Shown: piece after piece, positions 10,798 to 22,820 of the stretch
Layout of the letters: every line of letters begins with the position of its first letter
Position numbering within the stretch: the stretch's first letter is position 1
DNA from: Triops longicaudatus
Lineage: Eukaryota; Arthropoda; Branchiopoda; Notostraca; Triopsidae
Length of the DNA: 64,000 nucleotides
Reading direction: 5' to 3'
Assembly (NCBI GenBank): GCA_022885665.1
Contig: JAGQDJ010000077.1
Location: 868,001-932,000 of the forward strand
The notes under the pieces: model-generated
Told to the model about the DNA's origin: nothing
Databases searched by the model: none
What the model saw: only the letters and a program-made list of their open reading frames with translations
Made by a program: the position numbers and the translations under genes

Positions 10798-12683
10798 TCA
10801 ATCACTTTTGCCATTACAACCGTTGATTTCTAATTGCGACATCTTCTCCAAAGCTCTAATGTCAGTCTTTAGTAGGTGCAACGCCGACTGCAAATGACTG
10901 CCAAGCTCAGTCTACAAAAAGACAATGTTAATCCAGTTTCTGAGCTTATGGAACTTAAATGACTTACTTCAAGACTGGGACTCGTACTGTTATTCAGCTG
11001 TTCCCAATCAGAGTCACTGCCAAACTGGAGAGCTGCTTGGTACTGGGGAATATTCTGCAAAAGCTCTGTACAACTTTCAACGTAACTGAGCATTTTCCTA
11101 CATGTACACATTTAGGCATTGGTCACCATCTCAAACGTAGCTTGCGCATTACTTTTGTGACTCAAAGGGGAGAGGCAAACCTTCTTCGACTTGGGATTCT
11201 AGTATTTCCACAATAACAGCTTTCTTCTTTTCAATACAGTTAAGATGTTCTGTAATTCCTCCCAGAATCGATACTGAAAGAAGAATTATTACACTGGTAA
11301 TTATAATTATAGTGTTTTGTTCAGCTTACCGAATTCTTCATCTGTAGGTTGAACAAGGGATGATTCTGTATGTTCATTTTTTACGGGATGTGTGATATCT
11401 TCTACAAATGACGACGTGCGTTCCGAAGTCCGAGTATACACCTTAACAATCACGTTACAATAAATAAACTCTCTACGAAAATTGAAACAGAACTGACATA
11501 CGGTGATAGGAAAGACCATCTGCAATACAAATTTCTAGCAAGTTTACCTAATAAAATCAGTCACTTGACTAGTGTCTGAAAGGTAATGCTTTCTCATTGC
11601 TTCAACACGGGACAAATCAGACGAGCATAAATTAATTTTATCTTTGTACTTTTATTTTTCATTTGTCATTAATCAATTAACCATTTATTAATTTCAAGCA
11701 GTTCCTGATAATACAATTATTACTCTGCTTCGTAACGGAATTTGTCCATCTTGGATAACATTCAGTTTATCGCTGAAAATATTTTTTCCTGCAAAAAGTT
11801 TTAAGTGGTTCCCACAGTAAGTTTATCTGCATCAAGAAACAGCACGTGAATCTTTTAGTACCCAAAACTTAAACAGATGCCATAAAGGATCTCCAAGTGC
11901 TTTCCCACGAGCATTTGTGGGGCGATTTTTCTAACGTCGCAAAAAATGCCTTGTAATTTCCCGAAACAACACGCTCGATAAAATTGCCAGGTTTTACTGG
12001 CGAGCCTCTTTTCTTCATTCTACAGATTTATTACTCAATTCCGCGGTGCTTTATTTCGGAAGTCCGAATCGTTTCAGATGGAATTCAATACGGTAGGATA
12101 CGATCGTGCGGCACTTTAAGTGCTTTTGGTAAAAATGGGAGCTATATATATAAAAGTTTGACAAGCATCAAACTTCTGTCCTTAGAGAGGCAATCCGAAA
12201 GTTGTAATGCATCGAGGTCTCGCGGGAACATTTCTTTAGTAGTTTTCATCCTGAATTCGAGGAGACCAATTTTTCCTAATACGAAAAGTTGTTTTATGGT
12301 TGTTTAGCACATAAATGGCTCGGCGTAAAGTTGAACAAAAGACAATATAAAATCATTTCAGTGTAACATGACAGCGAGCTACATAACATGAAAATTCCTA
12401 ACTTGAAAACTGATGCATCTTACATGGTGAAAAAATAAGTTCGGTAGCTAGACACGTATATCAGAGCTCACTAGAGCAGAAGTTGTTTGTTCTATATGTG
12501 CAGTTAAATTAAACAGGAGTGCATTTTTAAAAGAATTGGTCCTGCGCATAAAGCATTACATTCCAGCATTAATAATTGTGACCAACTCACGTGAGCAGAG
12601 GACCAGTTGGAATTCTCCTGTAGTCTGCTGAGACGCTCTATACTTTGAAGATAGTAAGATTCAACTTTATCCGAGCGAGACAT
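10798..12683 (-). CDS. Coiled-coil protein resembling augmin subunit HAUS2
   Basis: Seven exons, 12683-12591, 11648-11565, 11519-11502 (an 18-nt microexon), 11441-11330, 11273-11153, 11097-10968 and 10911-10798, give about 223 residues, close to vertebrate HAUS2 (235). All junctions are in phase. The protein is almost all alpha-helical with hydrophobic heptads: an N-terminal SIERLSRLQENSN helix, a central segment GGITEHLNCIEKKKAVIVEI, a linker EEGLPLPFESQKK, and LLQNIPQYQAAL near the end. This order (RLQ helix, NHLEAVLKEKR-like helix, LP linker, then an RNIPHLAANL-like motif) matches what I recall of HAUS2, a subunit of the augmin complex that recruits gamma-tubulin to existing spindle microtubules. 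An acidic insert (SSFVEDITHPVKNEHTESSL) separates the first two helices. The identity is an inference from pattern similarity. The first intron (942 nt) and the microexon need transcript support. Confidence 0.55.
12143..12156 (+). promoter_or_regulatory. Strong TATA-like sequence inside an intron of the HAUS2-like gene
   Basis: TATATATATAAAAG on the plus strand, opposite to the host gene and inside its first intron. It could be a cryptic or genuine promoter, but no plus-strand coding exon follows that I can recognise. Low confidence. Confidence 0.2.
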
Positions 12684-15600
12684 TTTTATTTTAAAAAGAT
12701 TACGTTGTGTGTATTTATTTTTAACTGCCCACTTTCAAATTTTTGAAAAACAAACCTCTAGCGATAACTAAATGAATCAAAAGCTTCATCTTGCAAATGC
12801 TTATTTATTTCTGTTCATAGATGGCGTAGTCTGTTTCTTCGAAAAATATCGCAAGGTACGAATGGTAAATATTAACTCTTTCAAAGCGCAAATCGTGACG
12901 GGACGCATGAACGCATTTCGCCCACAAGTTCTTCTAGTCGTTATCAGAAATCAATCCAAGGAATGCAAGTAACTCTTTTTAAAAAAATATATAAAATTTT
13001 AACATTTTTTCTGGATTGCAGTGGGATTACGTAGAAGTTCATCGAATGGTTAAAAAATTGTATATGGATAGAATTACTTTCTAAGCTGTAATCACGATGC
13101 TACCAACGACAAGAAGTTTCTTTTCAAAATCTTTGAGACTTGATTTAATTAAATGAAAGAGCAAGTTTGTTCATGTAAATCAATTCAACCCAAGTCATTT
13201 AAATTTAGCGTCGATGTTCTGAAACTTATGGCCAAAATCGCGAAAAAAATATACGTCAATTTCAAGTGAAACATCGGAACCATAAAAGAAACCAAAAAAA
13301 AAATAAAAATATTAGGGCCCGAACACAGCAGGCAAAGAAAAACCGAAGTAAAATCGAACGGCTTGCATAAAAGCCTAGCAGTCGATAGCTGTAGAAAACT
13401 TATGCTCATTCACCGCCGTTGTTTACAATATTGAGTTACGATAAAACACTTCCAATTCATTTTCTGCCATTTTTTCACGAAAGTCAATCCCGATTAATTT
13501 TTTTGTTCATAAGTCAATTCTAATACAAAAAATACAAATGAACTGAATAACTGAGTTTCAGAAAATTCACAAAATATATCGAATTCTGTCCATCTCTGAT
13601 AGCTCTGTCTTCAAACAATTGTATTTTTACATGTAGAAAGAGTGGATCGCCCTTTGTCGCTTTACTCCGCTTGTGAACACCGCTTACTTGAGCATTCGGC
13701 AACCGCCCGTGCAACTTCCGCAAACAGATTTATGCATAAATGGCGTGACTCGAACTAAACCTTTGTGAAAGAGTGTGAGGAAGGGTATTCTGCTCTTTTT
13801 TGGTCTTCTGCGTACAATGCAACAAAGTCTACCACTTCTTGTGCTCAACATTCATAAAAAGAATGGAGATCGGTGGCATTGACTTCTTGCGTTGTATGAA
13901 TCCTTTACCAAAGATAGCTGTAAACATAAGGCCGCAAGGTACCAAATTCGGGAAAGATTATTTGTGGTCACTTTATCATTTTAATTATGTAATAACAGTA
14001 TTTATAATGCTGAGAAATAAACGTTCAAGTATAACCCGATGTAGTCAGCGATACCAGGCTGTTAAATGTTGCAAAAATAAAATAATAAATTAATAAATAA
14101 AACGTCAGATCTGCAGCCGTTTTTTTCTGTAATTTTGCTGTTCTCCTACATTCTGCAGTTCTGTGTAAATTATTTTCTAACAAAACAGATTAAAAAAAAA
14201 AAATAAACGAAGAAAACATGCTTATAAAAGCCCCATTCTTTAGATATCTCACCGAAAGTTTCTTCTCAGGAGGGTGCGAGGGAAAACCCGTGTTTTATTG
14301 TTTCATTGGCATAAAGTAAACAGTGACGGGCAACGCTTCTACGTAGGCTAATTGCCGTGCACTTAAACCCATAAAAGGTGACATTGAAGGTATAAGAAAA
14401 CGAGATTTTCCCCTTTTCAATAAAAGCACCCTTATTTTTGTCCTGCCTTTACATTTTTGTATCACTTCTCGTTATGCTTCCCTCCAATGCATTTTTCGGT
14501 TGCACAATCAAGCAAAAAAGACAGTGCGAAGCACTTAAAGTTACTTAAGAAATATCTCAAATAAAATAAAGTATAAGAATGCAAATAATACAAAATAAAT
14601 AACTTCAAATTACGTAATAAACACCTAACGTATCATGTTCTCATACGTTGTATATTATGCGCTAGTTGTAATAGCTATTCATAATCATTTACGTACTATC
14701 CAGCTATTTGTTTACCCGACGTAGAGTTCCCCGTACAGGCCGGATCAAAGGGCTCGTACTTCAGTTTTGCATAACTTACAAAATAGACAGTGAACACTAC
14801 TCAGTTTTAAACAGGATGGTAACAAGTCACTTACGGCCTTAGTGGTGTATCATCCTGGGCCCATCTTTTAGAAGTAAAACTATGTGTTAAAACTCCCTTC
14901 GACTAGTTCCAGATCGAACAGATTACTGCCTTGGCAGAGCAAAGAGCCTCTGCTTAATTCACTCCTTGCCTCGGGGTTCAGATAAAACGGCGCTTTTTCC
15001 TGGCTATGGGCTCTACCTGGACGCCTTACCGTAGGCTACCCTAACGTGGAAAGCTGGCTGGCTGGCTTGTTCCAACACGTACCACCAGTTCCCCGCCAGC
15101 TGCTAAACATCGTGCAACACAGTTCCATCAGTACATTTGTAAATTGTTACCGTTGGTTTATATCAGTAAACAACAGTTAAAAACATCTATAGTGGAGACT
15201 ACTTAACGTGCCCAAAGCGCCATATTAAAATACGCACTACCTTTTCTTGAAAGAAGTGTAATTTGAAAGAAATACGCAATAGTGACGCAACTCAACAACT
15301 TCCAAACTCCATTAGTGCTTCCGAAGGATTAATTTTCCTAACTGGACTTACCCACTAAGTACGTTTAACTCTTTGTGTCTAAACGTTTTGCCTGAGTTTA
15401 TAGAGTTTACTCTATCTTAATAAGCCAAGTTAATCTGAAGGATGTATGGTAAAGTACTAGTGACCTTAAGGCTTAGCTTTGTGTGCCCAGATAGCCTTTG
15501 GTGGTTTGGCCTCTGGCCGCACAGTCTTTTCCTCTTTTCGAAGCCTTTATTCATACAAGGGACCTGATTCGCACGCAGCTTTCTAGCGTTTTGCTAGATT

Positions 15601-18600
15601 AGCTATATCTTGTGTATTTAGGTGCTACACGTTTAAAATAGGTCTTCTGCTGAGGAGAAAACCCAAAGGGCTGCTGCGTTGTGCTGGATTTGAGAGTTTT
15701 GGATTGCAGTGGTGGAGTTGCATGGTGAGGAAGTAGGACATCAGGACGATGGCCTACCTTTCTCTTCTCCGCTTTTCACGTGAATTTTACGAGGAGAAAA
15801 TGAAAAACAGACCGATCGCTACATATGCCGCATGTCGATGAAGACACGAACACCTTTTGGTTTGAGTCCGTTTTTTCATTCTTAGGCCATTTGCCTGGTC
15901 GTACTGTTCTTTTTTACCAAAGGAAGCAGCAACTGGTCAGCTTGGCTGCTTTTCTGTCCACTCATTCACTGTGAACCGCCCTATTCGGCATCACCGTTAG
16001 TCGGATTTCAAGGTCCAGTTGTTCGCCAATTTGGATTCGACAGTTTAACCTTTTCTGGGAACTGGCTTATCAGAGAGAAGGGACATTAGCGATAGTGAAT
16101 TTCCTTTGAAATGTCCTTTCGCTGGGGATTTTCGCTAATTAGGAATTAGGGTGAATGGAAAGTTCACAAACAACCCTTTCGCTACTCTTTATTACATGTT
16201 TACGGAGCCAGAAAATGAAAACCTGCCGGCCTATTTGAGAGTTGGGACGTGGCAGGGAAACTTGTGCAATACTAGAAAGCAAAGAAACTTCGTCCACCTG
16301 TGGAGTGGACACATCTCCTCGTTGCTGGGCGTTCTGCTGACCTATTTTCATCCCATGCTCTTTAGCCTTCCCTTGGGTGATTCCGGGTTGGGCATGTGCA
16401 CTTCCCATCACTCTTTTCTCTTTGTAAAGCGTGGTGTGCTTATCTCACAAGGGTATTTGTTTTGAAAGTAGTCGTAACTATCAACATATGGAGACATTGG
16501 CGCTTTGGACTTGTTTACCAGGGGTAAACCAACCCCTTTTTCGACGGAAATCATCTGGCTCGGTGCTTTTCCAGATAAAAGTATTGCAAATCGCAAGTGC
16601 CCTTGCTTGACATTTGCTGTTTATTTATACTGCCTGGAAGAGTCAAATTACTTTTAGTCCCCTCTTTTGTCTTACATCTGGTGTCTGTGTAGATACCCTT
16701 CAGTTTCTATTTCTTTTTGTTTGATTCCTCTGGTATTTTCAAGTGACTCAGGCCTACTCTTGCACCACCCGAGTGCTTGCCCTGCAAGAACTTGGTACCG
16801 TTATTGAAGGTCGCAAGAATTTCGAAACTTGCTTGACCTGCACGAGTAATTTTTACCAATGACGTATTGACATATTGGCGTATATGCCTTCCAAATATGT
16901 GCGGAGTGATTCATCATAAGAATTTTAAAATTCCTTTATTTCAGATGGCATTTGTGTATAATGGATGCAGGTTTTGATATTGAAGACGGTTCGGACAAAG
17001 TTTTTCAGCGTCTTTATTAAATATGAAAGCTTCGAGTTTTTTGTTTCGATTATTGTCTATTCGTTATAGGATTTAGCACAGCATTAACGGAATAAATTAA
17101 GTAGATAGTTTATTACATGAGCAAATAATAGTTGATAAATCTCCCAATAAAGCTAAAACGAGTATATTAACGATTCATTTCGTTAGGTAGTAGAAAGGGC
17201 TTGAGTCAATGATTTCTCGATTACAAAAAAGGAAAAAGGAAATCCTATTAAAACTCCTTGGAATGTAATCAAAATATTTGAAACGTTTCTTTGACCCTTT
17301 TGCTCTTAATGAAAGTAAAAGAGCCTCGGAAGTTTTCTCTAGACCATGTGATTCGTAGAATCCTTTTTCTACTCGTGACAGTATATATGCTTGAAATGTT
17401 TAATTACACTTTCATTGAGTAAACCCATTGCATTTCATTATTTCTCATATAGTCGTTTTATACTGAGGTCTAGTTTGTACACCTTCCCTTTTATACATAA
17501 TTGTACAGTTATACCACGTAAACATCTTAGCATAATATATTTTTTAATACGATTTATGGGTACTAGGCTTCATTGATAATGTTGTTATGAACATCTAACG
17601 CAAAACTCGCTCTATGATTGTCGGTCTTCAGCCTCGTTAGCAACAAAACGAAAGTCAATGTTTTCTGTCTGTCATTTCATCACTTTTTTCCTACTTTTTA
17701 GTAATGGCATTTGAAGCCATGCATAGCATACGTAAATAAAAGCAGCGCATGGGCTACTGGCCCGTGTGTTGGATGTGCATGGCTGTACCCGATGACTCAG
17801 CAGGCAGAAATGTTAATGAAAGACATGGGCAAGTCTAAACGAGCCTCAACATATCTAGGCGGAAACCTAGCGAGCATTCGATTTCCGCATGATGGTGCAA
17901 ACGACCATTTGCTATCATGCCACGTTCCCTGTTATAGTTGGGTACTTTTAAAAAAAAGTTTTATAACACAGTCCGCTTATTCAGGGTAGATGCTTCACTA
18001 TTGTAGAATCTTTATCGTTCCGAAGGGTAAAGCAGCGCTTGTACTGTGCCTGGCAGCGGTTCTTACAAACAAGGTGTTTCTTTACCTTTTACTTTCTCTA
18101 CCTTTCTCCCCTCCATAGCCGGATCTCGGTCTCACGTCTCACTATGCTTGACCCATATAAGGAGAAAAATACTCGAGGGTAAAGGCTCGTTATTATTCGA
18201 AATTGCCATCGTGGAAAGTGGTGGCCTTGTGCTCTTGGGGAAATTTTGCTGCGTTTTGATCCCATCCCGAATGTCGCGAGCAACGTCCTTGACATTCTTC
18301 CAGTTCCGTGGGGTTCTCCACGTTCTCAACGAAATTCCCATGATTTGATCTCGACATCTGAAACCCAAATCCGCGATTGTCGGGGACACCGGATTAACTT
18401 TGCGGTTTCTGTTGCTGAAAAACTGAAATGTAGGTTAAAGGGAGCAAGGCTACTGTGGGCAAAGTTACGTCAAGACGGAAGGATGAATCTGTCTTGATTC
18501 TAGAACTTTGGATGCCCCGTGCAAAGTACGCTTGTATTCAAGCGACCGGTGTTGTCCGTTAAACGTAGCATGGTAGGTCTAACAGTGTGACGTCAGAAAT

Positions 18601-18786
18601 TTCCATCTCTGAAAGAAGGGCGGAGTAACAATGCGCCCAGGAAAAAGTGAAGAGAAAGGGAAGTCGAGCTGAGGAGGGGTACAACACTTCATTGCTAGAG
18701 AGGAAGCTCAGGTCGAAGGACGTATAGTGCAGGTAGTGCTCGACCGACTTTCCGTGTGAAACGCTCCGCAAGTTTTCCCCCTTTTT
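12684..18786. other. About 6 kb without recognisable coding exons upstream of the Methuselah-like GPCR
   Basis: Open frames here are short and lack conserved motifs. A more GC-rich, C/T-patterned stretch lies around 14,900-15,130 and includes a short GGCT tandem (about 15,051-15,066). The 3' portion (about 18,600-18,786) probably holds the first non-coding exon of the GPCR gene. The rest may be distal regulatory DNA or unannotated non-coding transcription. Confidence 0.4.
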
Positions 18787-18927
18787 GTAAGTGAAAGTTG
18801 TTGTTGAAACTTTCCGCGTGAATTTTTTCCCTGAATTTAATTACAGTTTTCCTTGATTAAGATTTTGGATAGTGTGATTCGAAACGTTTACGAAAGTGCT
18901 AATGATTTCCGTTTAATTGTGTTGCAG
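18787..18927 (+). other. Probable 5' UTR intron of the Methuselah-like GPCR
   Basis: A strong donor GTAAGT at 18787 and an acceptor GTGTTGCAG ending at 18927, 22 bases before the start codon, define a 141-nt intron in the leader. Based on splice signals only. Confidence 0.5.
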
Positions 18928-18949
18928 ATTCATTCTGAAGTCCTCAACA

Positions 18950-21878
18950 ATGGGGCGGGCCGGCCACAGGTCTGGCCTTGCCAGAATGGTACCACTCATT
19001 AGCGCATCGTTAATGTGCCTTGTCGCCATAGTAACTGCAGAGCTTGATAGCAAAGAATTAGCACGTAGTATTATTGCAGATCGCGAGTTCTACAACGCGT
19101 CATGCCCACCCAAAGATGTCTGCAAAATCGATAAAGTAAGTTTGTTGGTAAGGTATCTATCTGATGAAAAGTTTTAATTATTCTGTTTCGTGTTTGCAGG
19201 GTAGTCGGATCAGCGACGTACCGGACTGGAAAGAGCGTAGTTGCATGTGCGATGATCTGTGCGCGACGTACGGCGATTGTTGTCCGGACGCTAAAGCTTA
19301 CAAAGCCAGTGAGCAAAAGGCAGCTCTCGACAGATTTAAATGTATGGTGCGAACCAGGTTCACTGGTAGCATGATGGTGGCCACATGCCCGGCCTCATGG
19401 AAAGATGATGAAACACGCCAGTCGTGCGAAGCAGAATGGAACGCTTTAGTAGCGCGTGACCCGCTCTTCTCCATGCCTGTGACGAGTAAAGCGTCGCGAC
19501 TGACATATAAGAACGTCCATTGTGCTGTTTGTAACGAAGACACGCCAGAGCCCAATGCACAAGGAGAACCGCAGTTACGCTTCTGGTCCCCGCGTCTCGA
19601 ATACCAGGGCAACATGAACCCCTCTGATCCCCGTCTTCTGAACGCCAGTTCCAAGCTGTACTGGAACGAAAAGGAAGAGTCTTGGGGTATGGACGTACCG
19701 GAGCGATTCACGAAGAAACTCGAGTTTGCCCGATTCATGCTGCAGCCTTTTATGCCCGATGACGTGCAATTATTCGTGCGACCTTGTCGTCATTACGAGG
19801 GTCGTTGTCCCGACAACTACGCCGATGAAAATATTAAGACCAAGTGCGAATCGTATACCTCGTTAACTTACACGCACAATGTTACTTACCGCAATGTCCA
19901 TTGCGCTGTCTGTAACAACGTCGACGTGAACGAACTGACGTGCTGGGAGCAGGTGTTTGGCCGAGATTTCAGGCCCAGCTTTGGCTCTAACAACGCGTTT
20001 GCTCTACTTTTCGATCTGAATGATGCCGATGGCTCGGGCGAAGTGGGCAAAACAAAAAAGTGTAATGCAGCGGAAATGTACGATCCATTTGCCAAGCGAT
20101 GCCGACGCGTGCTGTGTCTCGGAGCTGGACAAAGCTACCGGGAAGGCAAGTGTATTGAACAGACCACGACTACCTCAAGCACTACCTCAACTACCACCAC
20201 CACTACTACCACCTCAACTACCACCCCATCAACAACGACTCTTACCCCTGTTACCACGCCCACTAGCACACCGTCGTCCACCACGCCTACCTCCACAACT
20301 GCCGAAAAGTTGCCAAGCAGTACAACAACAACGACTGAGTTTGTGCCTGTTGTCTTCCCGACCGACGAGGACTTCGAACTGCCTGGTGAACGAGAAGAAT
20401 CGACCACAGTTACCTCTACAACGCCAACGAGCACTACGCCAGTTTCGAGTACCACAACGAGCAAGACACCAACGACGTCTTCAACGACGACTACCGAAAG
20501 TACGACCATTGGTAGTACCTCTGTGCCAAACTTTGAAGCAAAACGCAATTTCACCGAATTGACTACAATTTCAACGACAGTGTCCACGACTACCACCACG
20601 GAAAGTGGCACGAGTACAACGACCAGTGCTCCAGTGGAAAGCGTTAGTCCTACATCCGAGTTTAGCACGTGTCCTAAATTTCTTTTGGCCAAAGACGAGG
20701 TGCAATTCGGCGAAAATGGTACAGTGTACGTCCCCGCTTACGACAAGACGTTCAGCGTCGGCGATTACGTCAAGCACGAGGATGGTGGTATTTTCATTTG
20801 CGCTTTAGGAGTAACCAACGTTCCCAAATTTGACCCTGTCTTGGGATGGATTACTATTGCTGGATTGGGAGTATCGGAGATCTGTTTAGCCGTCCATATC
20901 ATTGCATCTATTATCACGCCGGACTTGCACAATTTGTCCGGGCGTAATGTGGCGTCCCTGTCCGTTGCCTTGTTTGCAGCTTACGGCTCCTTTATGGCAG
21001 TTCAGTTCGTCTCGCCCTCTAGCGAGCCTAGCAACAATGCAGCTTGTGTAACAGTTGCCGTTCTCACGCATTACTTCTTCCTGGCAGCCTTCTGGTGGAC
21101 GTCGGTCTTGGCCTGGGACGTCTGGCGCACTTTAAGACTCGCAACCGTTGAACTGCGGGCGCCGAGTGGGAAGCAAACGGGAAAATTCATATTGTATTCA
21201 CTCTGGGCTTGGTTGGGCCCGGCTTTTGTTGTAGCAGCTGCCGTTGTGGTCGATTTCGTGGATTTGGGGACCTTTGTCGTACCTCCGGAATTCCATCCCA
21301 ATTTCGGGAACCACGTCTGCTGGTTCGGTCAACGGAAAGCGTTGTTGATCTACTTTGCAGCACCTTTGGCAGCCATTCTGGGCGTTAACCTCGTTCTGTT
21401 TTTGTTCTCGGCGTATATGATCAACTCAACGACGACCAAAGCACCGAGCTCCCCGGCGTCAAGCGCAAGCCACTCGCAATCGCGCAAACAACTTGGATTG
21501 TATGTCCGCTTGGCATTGTTGATGGGTTTGTCGTGGGTCGCGGGATTGGTTGCGGGAGCTGCGGACTTGACACCGCTTTGGTACGTGTTCGTAGCCTTAT
21601 GCTCGCTGCAAGGCTTGTTTATTCTGCTCGCCTTCACGTGTAACCCAAAAGTTATGCGCTCCTTGCGGAATCGTGCCTATTGCTGCGGAGGAATTCGACG
21701 TCGTCGTCTGTCGTACAAAGCAGCGTTGGTGGGTAGTGGCAGCAACACGGGAGGCAACCGACGGTCTGGATTGGAGCCAAGGGATTCCCACGATTCCCAA
21801 GCTTCGAATACATCCAACACTTCGTCGTCATCGTTATCGAAAACTACAAGCACAATGAGTAATTCCAGTAGCCGCTAA
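18950..21878 (+). CDS. Methuselah-like class B GPCR with somatomedin-B-like module and Thr-rich mucin stalk
   Basis: Two coding exons, 18950-19135 and 19200-21878 (64-nt intron), encode about 954 residues. The chosen ATG begins an N-terminal signal sequence (hydrophobic stretch MVPLISASLMCLVAIVTA). A Cys-rich module with CMCDDLCATYGDCCPD follows (about residues 75-95), typical of somatomedin-B-like folds. A further Cys-rich ectodomain with two HCAVCN motifs runs to about 375. About residues 383-549 are a Thr/Ser-rich, probably O-glycosylated stalk. A CPKF...ICALG region precedes seven hydrophobic helices (about 610-876); the third contains AFWWTSVLAWDVWRTL, a Methuselah-family hallmark. The C-tail is Ser/Asn-rich. 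I see no GPS autoproteolysis site. The protein should act at the plasma membrane as a peptide or matrix-binding receptor, but the ligand is unknown. The whole 7TM region is encoded by one large exon, unlike the heavily split adhesion GPCR at 31700. Confidence 0.85.
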
Positions 21879-22216
21879 AACCGGAAGTTCTGTTTCTTTC
21901 CCCCTGAAAGTATGGTTTGAGTGCTAGTCTGCCTTTATAAAAAGGATTTTACCTTTGACCCTAGTTTGCGTGCGATTTCTGGGAAAAAACAACATAAAGA
22001 ACAAGAAAATCTTCTACTTATGTGGAAAGGAATCTCCATTTAGACTTTTGTGATATAGTCGGATTTTCTGCACTGTCTATCCCCTATAAACTTTACTATG
22101 TAATTGTGTGCTAAAGAATGTATTTTGTTAAATGGATTTCAGTAACTTCAAATAGCAGGCTGGTACCGAAGCTAAGTTATGCTGTAAGTTATACCCTCTA
22201 TGAAATGATCTTGACG

Positions 22217-22250
22217 AAGGAGTATCGGGATTTTATGCGAAATACTCCTT
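22217..22250 (+). repeat. Perfect 9-bp inverted repeat in the GPCR 3' UTR
   Basis: AAGGAGTAT (22217-22225) and ATACTCCTT (22242-22250) can pair around a 16-nt loop. The hairpin lies between the stop codon and the candidate poly(A) signal, so it would be in the mRNA. Function unknown. Confidence 0.5.
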
Positions 22251-22348
22251 TAGAATAATGGACTTTCCAAATACCTTATTTTGTTGGGTTTATAAAGCTG
22301 TGTACTTTGGATATGCATTGTAGGCACACTCTAGTGCCATAACGTACA

Positions 22349-22354
22349 AAATAA
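22349..22354 (+). terminator. Candidate polyadenylation signal of the Methuselah-like GPCR
   Basis: AATAAA about 470 bases past the stop codon, on the same strand. Confidence 0.45.
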
Positions 22355-22754
22355 AAAAGATGTATATAGTTTTAAATGCTTTGACCCTTATTTCGCATGA
22401 TACAGAAGTAACGGTCGGTAATACCGAGGTTCAGTACGGTAAACTTATAATCTTTCTTGCTCATAGTGTCTAAACTTATGCGAGATGCACACTCGATAAA
22501 AATCTGAGAACCGTAAAATATTAATTATTGGCCTACTTCGTAAGAGAGGCACCGGTATCACTCCCAGTGTAAGAGGGACTACGCGCGTTCTGTTCGAAAT
22601 ACACGAAATGTTCGAAATACACAAATCAAAATATAACTTTCTTTGGTGACGTTTGGAAATGATATTCGCTAGTTGTCATCTGTGACAAATTGCATTGATA
22701 ATAAATAACCCATATCTTTTCTATTTCAAACAAGCTTTCAATAATAGAATGTAA

Positions 22755-22820
22755 TAGCCGAGCGGTCTAAGGCATTGCCTTGGGATCGCAAGGTCGGTGT
22801 TTCGAGTCCCTGTGTCTACA
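22755..22820 (+). repeat. tRNA-like element (Leu/Ser-type tRNA pseudogene or SINE head)
   Basis: TAGCCGAGCGGTCTAAGG matches the internal A box and D arm of Leu/Ser tRNAs. GTTTCGAGTCC (22799-22809) matches a slightly degraded B box, and a TTTT Pol III terminator follows the TGTCTACA end. The acceptor and T stems do not pair well and no proper long variable arm is present, so it is probably not a working tRNA. A tRNA-derived SINE head or decayed tRNA gene fits better. The downstream sequence to about 23,000 may be its tail but no poly(A) or second copy was seen. Confidence 0.5.

Noticed and set aside
11097..11273. Frameshift between two exons of the HAUS2-like gene
   Set aside because: Using the GTAATG donor at 11152 restores the phase and extends the exon by about ten codons; no sequence error is required.
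20135..20692. 185-codon minus-strand Val-rich open frame opposite the GPCR stalk
   Set aside because: It is a shadow of the Thr-rich mucin codons (ACN read backwards gives Val-rich frames) on the other strand.
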